A stretch of 14,376 nucleotides of DNA from Treponema sp. UBA3649 (GTDB lineage: Bacteria; Spirochaetota; Spirochaetia; Treponematales; Treponemataceae). Under the pieces are notes generated by a model, which was not told where the DNA came from, searched no databases, and saw only the letters and a list, made by a program, of their open reading frames with translations. The stretch is taken from contig DFKI01000019.1 of assembly GCA_002373325.1 (NCBI GenBank), forward strand, positions 1 through 14,376, given 5' to 3'. Within the stretch, counting starts at the first letter, position 1. Each line of letters opens with the position of its first letter. Positions 1 to 6,178 of the stretch are shown piece by piece. The position numbers and the translations under genes were made by a program.

Positions 1-873
1 ATTTTGTTTTTGGGACAAAGGGGAGTGAGCTACGACATAAGCTGCGAGCTTGAGGACGGACGGATTGCGGAGATTGAAATGCAGTCCTTCAATCAGGAGT
101 ACGATTACGGGAAGAGGGCTGAATATCAGGTTTCACGGCTTGAGACCACATACCTTGCAAAAGGTGATGACTGGGAAAACGCACCGATCGTATATCAGAT
201 TACGGTCCTCAACTTCAATTACACGCCCAAGGGAAAAAACGCCATAAACCGGTTCGCGATGCGGACAAAGGACGGAGTGGAGCTTTCCAATTCCCTGAAT
301 GTGATTTTCATAGAGCTGCCAAAAGTCACGTCTCTGGAGCAGACTCTTGAATCCAACTCAATGCTTGAAAACTGGGCTCTGTTTTTGAAGGATGCCGACA
401 ATCCCACAAAACAGACTTTGATTCACAACCTTGCGGAAAAGGAGGATGGAATCATGAACGCACAAAAATCGCTTTCGAATATCAGTGCCAACCGCGATTT
501 GTGGATAGCGCAGTACCGTCAGGAACTTGCCGAACGTGATTACCGCTCCGGTCTGAATGCCGCGAGGATTGCAGGACTTGAGCAGGGCCTGAAAAAAGGA
601 CTTGAGAAGGGAATGGCACAAGGGCTTGAGAAGGGAATGGCGCAGGGACTTGAGAAGGGAATGGCGCAGGGACTTGAGAAGGGAATGGCGCAGGGACTTG
701 AGAAGGGAATGGCACAAGGGCTTGAGAAGGGAATGGCACAAGGGCTTGAGAAGGGAATGCGCGAAAAGGCTCTGGAAACCGCAAAAAATGCACTTGGCAT
801 GGGGCTTTCCGTTCAGCAGGCCGCAAAAATCTCTGGTTTGGATGAGAGTGAGTTTTCGAAATTATTTGAATGA
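1..873 (+). CDS. Rpn-family recombination-promoting nuclease / PD-(D/E)XK nuclease family transposase, 5' partial
   Basis: The reading frame is open from the window edge, so the true start and the first part of the nuclease domain are missing. The visible N-terminal part has the family signature: a conserved Asp in VSYDI, then GRIAEIEMQ (the E-x-Q of the PD-(D/E)XK core), then the Arg-rich RAEYQVSRL helix that usually follows. A central helical segment leads to about eight tandem octapeptides of the type GLEKGMAQ (codons at 577-759), then a short C-terminal tail resembling a helix-turn-helix (LSVQQAAKISGLDESEFSKLF). Rpn proteins are DNA endonucleases linked to recA-independent recombination. 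Some are toxins in phage defence, inhibited by their own separately translated C-terminal part. Despite the common 'transposase' label, no transposon ends are visible here. The gene is unrelated in function to the operon that follows and is probably an accessory insertion next to a core locus. Family assignment is confident; activity is not, because the start is missing. Confidence 0.85.
   Translation: MLFLGQRGVSYDISCELEDGRIAEIEMQSFNQEYDYGKRAEYQVSRLETTYLAKGDDWENAPIVYQITVLNFNYTPKGKNAINRFAMRTKDGVELSNSLNVIFIELPKVTSLEQTLESNSMLENWALFLKDADNPTKQTLIHNLAEKEDGIMNAQKSLSNISANRDLWIAQYRQELAERDYRSGLNAARIAGLEQGLKKGLEKGMAQGLEKGMAQGLEKGMAQGLEKGMAQGLEKGMAQGLEKGMAQGLEKGMREKALETAKNALGMGLSVQQAAKISGLDESEFSKLFE
454..873 (+). 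CDS. candidate intragenic RpnS-like antitoxin (C-terminal domain of the Rpn gene)
   Basis: Inside the Rpn gene, AAAAGGAGG at 437-445 is a near-perfect Shine-Dalgarno sequence. It is followed 8 nt later by ATG at 454, in the same frame as the full-length gene. Initiation there would make a 139-residue protein starting MNAQKSLSNISANRD. It would contain the central helix, the GLEKGMAQ repeats and the C-terminal tail, but none of the nuclease core. In described Rpn systems a short product (RpnS) is translated from inside the gene and blocks the toxic full-length RpnL. The variable-length repeat helix sits at the RpnS dimer interface. The ribosome binding site and frame are seen directly; separate translation and antitoxin function are inferred. 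Weaker alternatives are the ATGs inside each repeat, which have GAAGGGA directly upstream but too close to be ideal. The predicted product is longer than I would expect for RpnS, which lowers confidence. Confidence 0.45.
   Translation: MNAQKSLSNISANRDLWIAQYRQELAERDYRSGLNAARIAGLEQGLKKGLEKGMAQGLEKGMAQGLEKGMAQGLEKGMAQGLEKGMAQGLEKGMAQGLEKGMREKALETAKNALGMGLSVQQAAKISGLDESEFSKLFE
577..759 (+). repeat. 24-bp in-frame tandem repeat encoding GLEKGMAQ
   Basis: Units of 24 bp begin at 601, 625, 649, 673, 697 and 721. A 15-bp partial unit starts at 745 and a diverged unit occupies 577-600. Each starts CTTGAGAAGGGAATGGC. Only two synonymous variants occur: one ending GCACAAGGG (601, 697, 721) and one ending GCGCAGGGA (625, 649, 673), in the order A-B-B-B-A-A. 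Blocks of identical units point to recent expansion by slippage or unequal recombination. Since 24 is a multiple of 3, copy-number change keeps the frame and alters helix length only. The protein has a four-residue period (GLEK, GMAQ) suited to an amphipathic helix. Confidence 0.95.
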
Positions 874-909
874 GCGGAATTTTTGTGAAAAAGATTTTTT
901 TAAAAGCGA

Positions 910-938
910 TTGACACAAATCGGTAAATAATGTACCAT
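910..938 (+). promoter_or_regulatory. sigma-70-type promoter for the rimP-nusA-infB operon
   Basis: A consensus -35 box, TTGACA (910-915), is followed after exactly 17 bp by TACCAT (933-938), which matches four of six positions of TATAAT. It lies after the Rpn stop codon and about 90 bp before the chosen rimP start. Transcription would begin near 945, so the hairpin at 968-995 would be in the leader. No start site is proven. Confidence 0.6.
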
Positions 939-967
939 TCATTTAACATTTTAATACAATTTAAGAT

Positions 968-995
968 GGAGCCACAAAAAAACGGCTCCTTTTTT
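968..995 (+). terminator. intrinsic terminator in the rimP operon leader (candidate attenuator)
   Basis: GGAGCC (968-973) pairs perfectly with GGCTCC (984-989) across a 10-nt A-rich loop, followed directly by six T (990-995). It is downstream of the promoter at 910-938 and upstream of rimP, so it can act both as the end of the Rpn transcript and as an attenuator of the operon. The 6-bp stem and long loop suggest only moderate strength, which would allow read-through. NusA, encoded two genes downstream, stimulates termination at weak hairpins, so feedback control is plausible but inferred. Confidence 0.75.
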
Positions 996-1001
996 GTTAG
1001 T

Positions 1002-1021
1002 TGCGGATTTTTCCGCAGGGG
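1002..1021 (+). promoter_or_regulatory. rimP ribosome binding site with abutting 6-bp hairpin
   Basis: TGCGGA (1002-1007) pairs with TCCGCA (1012-1017) across a TTTT loop. The Shine-Dalgarno AGGGG (1017-1021) begins at the last base of this stem and is 7 nt upstream of TTG at 1029. This site decides the rimP start. The hairpin could modulate ribosome access; that role is inferred. Confidence 0.5.
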
Positions 1022-1028
1022 TTTATTG

Positions 1029-1496
1029 TTGAATTATATTTCGACCGATACTGTACCTTATTTCAAGGATTGTGCCGCTGTAATCGACGGCATTGGTTTT
1101 ACGCTGGTGGAGCTGCAGGTCGTGCCACAGAAGGGGAGTGTGCACATCACGGTGGTCATAGCGTCTAAGGATCCAACGCAGGACATTGGCGTTTCGGACT
1201 GCTCTAAAGTCCATCATGCCGTTCAGCCCTTGCTTATTTCCCTTCTGAAAGTTGACGAGGACAATGTTTACATGGAAGTTTGTTCTCCGGGTCTGGAAAG
1301 AAACATCAGGAACGCGGCGGAGTTCGCATTTTTTGTGGGACGTGAAATCCGTGTGTGGGACAAGACCGTAAGTGACTGGGTGCCGGGGAAGATTAAATCC
1401 TCAGATACTAATCAGGTGACATTGTTGAAAGAGGACGGGAGTGAAGTTTCCGTCTCCTATGAAAATATCGCAAAAGCAAAATTCATTCATTTGTAA
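1029..1496 (+). CDS. rimP: ribosome maturation factor RimP
   Basis: RimP binds the 30S subunit and assists its late assembly in the cytoplasm. The 155-residue product has the family layout: an N-terminal alpha/beta domain with the GFTLVELQVV strand and a region ending in the signature VCSPGLERNI (family pattern V-S-S-P-G-x-x-R), then a small C-terminal beta-barrel (VPGKIKSSDTNQVTLL onward). I chose TTG at 1029 because AGGGG lies 7 nt upstream and the length then fits the family. TTG at 1026 is the alternative. An upstream in-frame ATG at 930 would overlap the promoter and translate through the terminator at 968-995, so it is rejected. It is the first gene of the operon, 12 nt ahead of nusA, the usual bacterial pairing. 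A TTG start behind a hairpin suggests modest translation. Confidence 0.9.
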   Translation: MNYISTDTVPYFKDCAAVIDGIGFTLVELQVVPQKGSVHITVVIASKDPTQDIGVSDCSKVHHAVQPLLISLLKVDEDNVYMEVCSPGLERNIRNAAEFAFFVGREIRVWDKTVSDWVPGKIKSSDTNQVTLLKEDGSEVSVSYENIAKAKFIHL

Positions 1497-1508
1497 AGGG
1501 GGCTTGTT

Positions 1509-3026
1509 GTGTCAAAGACAGCAAAGAAAGAAGAAGAAGTGTCGATGGCAGAGGCAATCCGTGCGGTCGCTCAGGAAAAGGGCATAAGCGTGGATGCCGT
1601 CAAGCAGATTGTGGAAGATATGATCAAGGCCGCATACAAGAGCCGTTATAATACAGCAGACAATTGTATCGTGCATGTTAGTGATGATTTGAACAAGGTG
1701 GAGGTATTCTCCAGACGCATGGTCGTGGACGTGGCCTATTCCGAGTGCAATGAGATAGAGCTTGAGGATGCCGTTGAGTACAATCCTGACGTGCAGATTG
1801 GCGATGAGATTGATATCCCCGTGGATCCGAAGAATTTTGCCCGTACTGCCGTTGATACAGGAAAGCAGAGGGCCCACACAAGGCTTAACGAGAGTCTGAA
1901 GGAGAGCCTGACCAAGGAATACGAGAGCAAGATTGGAACCATTATGGTGGGAACCTATCAGAGGGAAAACAAGAACAATATCTACGTGGATTTCGGAAAG
2001 TCCAATGTGGAAGGTTTTCTTCCATATAAGAACCAGAGTCCCATTGAGATATACAGCAAGAACGACAGAATCAGGGCTCTTGTCACAGGCATAAAACCGA
2101 TTCCGACTGGAATACAGCTTGTTTTGAGCCGCTCGTCAGAAAAGTTCGTGGAAAAGATTGTGGAGCTTGAGGTTCCCGAGATTGCGGACGGAACAATCAG
2201 CATCTACAAGATTGCGAGGGAAGCCGGAAAGAAAACCAAGATTGCCGTATATTCGAACAAGCCTGATGTGGATCCTGTCGGCGCATGTGTCGGAATGAAG
2301 GGAACGAGAATTCAGAATGTCATGACCGAGCTTGAGGGCGAGAAGATTGACGTTCTTCCTTATGACGAGGACCCGCACCAGTTCATAAAGAACGCTCTCT
2401 CTCCGGCTGAAATCAGCAGGGTGGTTCTTCTGGACAAAGAGAAGAAGGAGGCTCTTGCAATCGTGAGCGAGGGACAGTTCTCCTTTGCCATCGGAAAGCA
2501 GGGACAGAACGTGCGTCTTGCCAACAGACTCTGCGACTGGATTATCGACGTGAAGACGGAGGCTCAGGCTGCCGAGATGGACATTCCCGTGGAGGATTCG
2601 TGGAAGGCTGCTCAGTCACTTTTCTCGAATCCGGTTCCCGAGGATGCGTCACAGCAGGAAGTTCAGGGCGACGAACAGGAAGAAAACGAGGAGTACGAGG
2701 AGATTACGACTGTTGCCCAGCTGCCTGATGTGGATCCAAGGGTTGCGGAAGTGCTTAAAAACGCTGGCATTGAAGATATTGAGGATTTCGTTGCCGCAGA
2801 AAGTGATGGAACGCTCAAACCGATGGAAGGTCTTTCCGAAGAGGACATTCAGGCGGTCAGCAAGATTATCAGCGAGTATGTGGTATTCGAGGATGAGGAA
2901 GAGGAAGTTGAGGAAAGCTCCGGGGAAGAGGATGATGTAGAATACTTGTGCCCAGAATGTGGCGCAAAGATTTCGCTTGACACGAGGATTTGTCCGAACT
3001 GCGGTACGGAGCTTGCATTTGAGTAA
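1509..3026 (+). CDS. nusA: transcription termination/antitermination factor NusA with C-terminal zinc ribbon
   Basis: NusA binds RNA polymerase and nascent RNA and modulates pausing, intrinsic termination and antitermination. The 505-residue product has, in order, an N-terminal polymerase-binding domain (about 1-125), an S1 domain (about 140-210, starting GTIMVGTYQRENKNNIYVDF), KH1 (GMKGTRI near residue 261), KH2 (AIGKQGQNVRLA near 327) and an acidic linker. A helix-hairpin-helix-like module follows (about 408-458, PRVAEVLKNAGIEDIEDF), then a second Glu/Asp-rich stretch. It ends with CPECG-x9-CPNCG (Cys481, 484, 495, 498), a zinc ribbon not part of the E. coli or B. subtilis protein. The start is GTG with AAGGGGG about 6 nt upstream. 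It sits between rimP and infB with short gaps, so it is co-transcribed. It may feed back on the leader terminator. The core assignment is certain; the ribbon's function is unknown. Confidence 0.97.
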   Translation: MSKTAKKEEEVSMAEAIRAVAQEKGISVDAVKQIVEDMIKAAYKSRYNTADNCIVHVSDDLNKVEVFSRRMVVDVAYSECNEIELEDAVEYNPDVQIGDEIDIPVDPKNFARTAVDTGKQRAHTRLNESLKESLTKEYESKIGTIMVGTYQRENKNNIYVDFGKSNVEGFLPYKNQSPIEIYSKNDRIRALVTGIKPIPTGIQLVLSRSSEKFVEKIVELEVPEIADGTISIYKIAREAGKKTKIAVYSNKPDVDPVGACVGMKGTRIQNVMTELEGEKIDVLPYDEDPHQFIKNALSPAEISRVVLLDKEKKEALAIVSEGQFSFAIGKQGQNVRLANRLCDWIIDVKTEAQAAEMDIPVEDSWKAAQSLFSNPVPEDASQQEVQGDEQEENEEYEEITTVAQLPDVDPRVAEVLKNAGIEDIEDFVAAESDGTLKPMEGLSEEDIQAVSKIISEYVVFEDEEEEVEESSGEEDDVEYLCPECGAKISLDTRICPNCGTELAFE

Positions 3027-3047
3027 AAGATGAGGGATTGAAATTAT

Positions 3048-5795
3048 ATGGCGGATGAAGAAAAGAAAGCGGAAACACAGAAATCTGATTCTCAGGGCGC
3101 TCAGGCTCCCAAAAAGAAACTTGTAGTCAGGCGTAAACCCGGGGCCAAGGATTCGAAGACAGGTCCCAAGGACGCAAAGAAACATGTTGTGGTGAAAAAA
3201 GCCGCAGATTCATCCGCCAAAACGGAAGAGGCTGATGAGACTGTTTCCAAGCCACAGCCTGCAAAAACGGCGGAACCTTCCGTAAAAGTGGAAAAAAATC
3301 AGGAGCCACAGACCCAGAATACGGAGCCGAAAGCATCCAAACCAGCTGATCCCATTGTCCAGAGACAGGGACCGAAGACTTTTGAGCTTACGAGCGCAAG
3401 ACCGAACGTGAAGGCCGGAAATTTGAGCGGGGGTCCGAGGTCAAAAGGAAACTATGGACGCGGAAGGGACGGAGGATTTACCGGCTCACAGGCCCGTGAG
3501 GGATATCTGAACCGTCAGAACGGTTATGGTCAGGGCGGAAATCGACAGGGCGGCAACGGTGGTCGTCAGGGCGGATTCGGACAGAACGGAAATCGACAGG
3601 GCGGCGGATACGGTGGTCGTCAGGGTGGATTCGGACAGAACGGAAATCGTCAGGGCGGATATGGAAATGGAGGCCGTCAGGGTGGATTCAACAACGGCGG
3701 AAGACCCGGATTCAACGGAAACCAGAGACCAGGCTTTGGCGGTGGTCAGAACGGCGGAAGACCCGGATTTGGAGGTCCACGTCCATCCTATGGTGAGGCT
3801 CCCGCAATCGCACCGAACAGAACACCAAACAAAAAGGGTGTGAAAGTCAAGAAGCCCGTCTATAACACCAAAAAGGATCAGGAGCAGGCATTTGACGAGG
3901 AGGAGCTCTACAAGAACAAGAAGAACGAGTCAACTCCCGCAAGCGTTGTTCCAGAGAAGATTGACATAATGGACACTGTTACCGTGGCTGATCTCGCGAA
4001 GAAGATGAACCTGAAGGCGGGTGAAATCATCGCAAAGCTTATGCAGAACGGAATGATGGTGACAATCAACCAGAGCATCGACGCTGATACCGCTGAAATC
4101 ATCGCGAGTGAATATAACTGTAAGGTCAACAGAATCAGCCTTTACGAGGAGACCGTCATTGAAAGCGACGAGGGAAATGCAGGCGAAGAGCGGGTGCGTC
4201 CTCCAATCGTTACGGTCATGGGACACGTTGACCACGGTAAGACAAAGACCCTTGACGCAATCCGCAATACGAACGTGGTTGCAGGGGAAGCCGGTGGAAT
4301 CACACAGAAGATTGGTGCGTACCAGGTTTCAACTCCAAAGGGCGTGATTACTTTCCTTGACACTCCTGGTCACGAGGCGTTCACCATGATGCGCGCGCGT
4401 GGAGCCCAGATTACCGACATCGTTGTTCTGGTAGTCGCGGCTGATGACGGCGTGATGCCACAGACCCTTGAGGCAATCAACCATGCGAAGGACGCGAAGG
4501 TTCCGATTATTGTCGCCGTGAACAAGATTGATAAACCTGAGGCGAATCCTGACCGCGTTATGACCCAGCTTTCTGATTTGGGACTTACCCCTGAGGCATG
4601 GGGCGGAGACACACAGTACGTGAACATCTCTGCTTTGAAGCGTGAGGGAATTGACGAGCTTCTTGACGCAATCCTGATTCAGGCAGAGATGCTTGAGCTC
4701 AAGGCACAGTATGATTGCCGTGCCGAGGGTAAGGTGATTGAGAGCCGTGTTGACCAGGGACGCGGTGTCGTTGCATCCGTCGTGATTGAGCGAGGAACAT
4801 TGAAGACAGGCGATCCTTTTGTCGCGGGAATCTACTCGGGACGTGTGCGCGCGATGTTCGACGACCGTGGAAACAAAATCAAGGTGGCAACTCCTGCCAT
4901 GCCGGTTGAGGTTCTCGGAATTGAGAGTATGCCGAATGCGGGAGATCCGTTCCAGGTGACGGAGACTGAAAAGGATGCACGTGCGTTCGCCGCAAAGAGA
5001 CAGGAACTCAAGAGATACGAGGATGCGAAGGCGTTCAAGAAAGTCACTTTGGACAACCTTTACTCAACAATCGAGCAGAAGGAAATCAAGGAGTTCAAGG
5101 TCATCATCAAGGCTGATTTGCAGGGATCGGCGGAGGCTCTCAAATCATCTTTGGAAAAACTCTCAACAAGGGACATCAGGCTTTCCGTCATCCACTCAAG
5201 CGCGGGTGCAATCAACGAAAGCGACGTATCCCTTGCCGCGGCTGATGACAATGCAATCATCATCGGATTCAACGTGCGTCCCACACCGAAAGCGAAGGCA
5301 TTGGCGGATCAGGAAAAGGTTGAAATCCGCAAGTACAACATCATCTACAAGTGCGTTGAGGAAATCACTCAGGCAATGGAAGGTATGCTCCAGCCCGACA
5401 CCAAGGAAGAGATTACCGGTATGGTTGAGGTACGCAATCTCTTTAAGGTTCCGAAAGTCGGAGTCATCGCAGGTTGTTACGTTACCGACGGTATCATCAA
5501 AAAGACGAGCAGCGTGAACGTAATCCGCGATGGAGTTGTGAAATACACCGGAAAGATTGCCTCTCTCAAGCGCTTTAAGGAAGACGCGAAGGAAGTCAAG
5601 CAGGGATTCGAGTGCGGTGTCGGAATTGAGAACTGGCAGGATCTGCAGGTTGGCGACCAGCTTGAGGTGTTTGAGTATGTCGAGGTTGCAAGGCATCTTG
5701 GGCAGACACTTGCCGAGGAAAAGGCCGAGATGGAGAAAAAATCTTCGCAGGGAGCATCCGACGCATCCTCCGTTGAAAATGGAGCTCAGGAGTAG
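3048..5795 (+). CDS. infB: translation initiation factor IF-2
   Basis: IF2 is the GTPase that places initiator fMet-tRNA on the 30S subunit and promotes subunit joining. The 915-residue protein has a Lys-rich start (KKKLVVRRK), an acidic/basic linker, a Gly/Arg/Gln/Asn-rich low-complexity segment (about 125-250), and the IF2 N-domain (about 305-357, VTVADLAKKMNLKAGEIIAK). The G domain carries G1 GHVDHGKT (392-399), G2 GGITQKIG (about 415), G3 DTPGHE (438-443), G4 NKID (492-495) and G5 SALK (528-531). Domains II, III and the fMet-tRNA-binding C-domain follow (GMVEVRNLFKVPKVGVIAG). All GTPase motifs are intact. ATG at 3048 follows GAGGG by about 11 nt, a slightly long spacer, 21 nt after nusA. 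Direct nusA-infB adjacency, without ylxR and ylxQ, resembles Proteobacteria rather than Firmicutes. The unusual part is the Gly-rich disordered segment. Confidence 0.98.
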   Translation: MADEEKKAETQKSDSQGAQAPKKKLVVRRKPGAKDSKTGPKDAKKHVVVKKAADSSAKTEEADETVSKPQPAKTAEPSVKVEKNQEPQTQNTEPKASKPADPIVQRQGPKTFELTSARPNVKAGNLSGGPRSKGNYGRGRDGGFTGSQAREGYLNRQNGYGQGGNRQGGNGGRQGGFGQNGNRQGGGYGGRQGGFGQNGNRQGGYGNGGRQGGFNNGGRPGFNGNQRPGFGGGQNGGRPGFGGPRPSYGEAPAIAPNRTPNKKGVKVKKPVYNTKKDQEQAFDEEELYKNKKNESTPASVVPEKIDIMDTVTVADLAKKMNLKAGEIIAKLMQNGMMVTINQSIDADTAEIIASEYNCKVNRISLYEETVIESDEGNAGEERVRPPIVTVMGHVDHGKTKTLDAIRNTNVVAGEAGGITQKIGAYQVSTPKGVITFLDTPGHEAFTMMRARGAQITDIVVLVVAADDGVMPQTLEAINHAKDAKVPIIVAVNKIDKPEANPDRVMTQLSDLGLTPEAWGGDTQYVNISALKREGIDELLDAILIQAEMLELKAQYDCRAEGKVIESRVDQGRGVVASVVIERGTLKTGDPFVAGIYSGRVRAMFDDRGNKIKVATPAMPVEVLGIESMPNAGDPFQVTETEKDARAFAAKRQELKRYEDAKAFKKVTLDNLYSTIEQKEIKEFKVIIKADLQGSAEALKSSLEKLSTRDIRLSVIHSSAGAINESDVSLAAADDNAIIIGFNVRPTPKAKALADQEKVEIRKYNIIYKCVEEITQAMEGMLQPDTKEEITGMVEVRNLFKVPKVGVIAGCYVTDGIIKKTSSVNVIRDGVVKYTGKIASLKRFKEDAKEVKQGFECGVGIENWQDLQVGDQLEVFEYVEVARHLGQTLAEEKAEMEKKSSQGASDASSVENGAQE
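3557..3658 (+). repeat. 54-bp period repeat in infB encoding a Gly/Arg/Gln-rich segment
   Basis: Two 48-bp copies, at 3557-3604 and 3611-3658, begin CGGTGGTCGTCAGGG and differ at only two positions, giving a 54-bp (18-residue) period. Shorter related pieces flank them (about 3535-3556 and 3660-3790). They encode runs such as GGRQGGFGQNGNRQGG. The near identity at DNA level implies recent duplication inside an essential gene. The period is a multiple of 3, so copy changes keep frame. Confidence 0.85.
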
Positions 5796-5797
5796 CA

Positions 5798-6178
5798 ATG
5801 GGACAGCACAGGCTTGAAAGATTGGGCGGACAGCTCAGGGAAGAGATTGCGAACATGATTTTGACGCATCAGGTTAAGGATCCCCGCGTGAGTGAATTTC
5901 TTTCCATAAATCGCGTGGAAGTCGCCGGGGATTTGGCCTATGCGAAAGTCTACGTCTCTTCTTTCCTTGATGACAGCACGGTGCGTCTCGGAGTGAAGGG
6001 ATTGCAGAACGCCGCGGGATTCATACAGTCCACGATTGCGAAAAAACTTTCCATATATAAGTTCCCGAAACTTACTTTTATCGCTGATTTCAGCATGAAG
6101 GAGGGGTACCGCATGGTCCAGACCCTCAATGCGTTGGAAAAGGAAGATGAAGAAGCAAAAAAAGCTCAGGAACAATAA
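5798..6178 (+). CDS. rbfA: 30S ribosome-binding factor RbfA
   Basis: RbfA is a small KH-fold protein that binds the 30S subunit near helix 1 of 16S rRNA during late maturation and cold adaptation. The 126-residue product matches the family's size and pattern: HRLERLGGQLREEIANMI at the start, the KDPRV motif, VEVAGDLAYAKVYVS for the central strands, and a C-terminal helix region with KLTFIADFSMKEG. ATG at 5798 lies 2 nt after the infB stop, and its ribosome binding site (AGGAG) lies inside the last infB codons, so translation is probably coupled. The 3' end overlaps the truB start. Working with RimP, IF2 and S15 in the same cluster, it belongs to a ribosome assembly and initiation module. The assignment is secure. 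Confidence 0.95.
   Translation: MGQHRLERLGGQLREEIANMILTHQVKDPRVSEFLSINRVEVAGDLAYAKVYVSSFLDDSTVRLGVKGLQNAAGFIQSTIAKKLSIYKFPKLTFIADFSMKEGYRMVQTLNALEKEDEEAKKAQEQ

Noticed and set aside
577..759. Repeat array considered as CRISPR
   Set aside because: Units are contiguous with no spacers, and they code in frame for a helical segment.
1..873. Rpn gene read as an active transposon
   Set aside because: The 'transposase' name is inherited from the family; no inverted repeats, target duplications or second transposition gene are visible, though the 5' side is outside the window.
482..949. Long open frames on both strands across the 24-bp repeat region
   Set aside because: The repeat unit contains no stop in several frames, so all frames stay open; only the + frame ending at 873 has recognisable family motifs.
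930..1028. Longer rimP reading frame starting at ATG 930
   Set aside because: It would begin inside the promoter -10 region, translate the terminator hairpin and add unconserved residues; TTG 1029 has a proper ribosome binding site and the family length.
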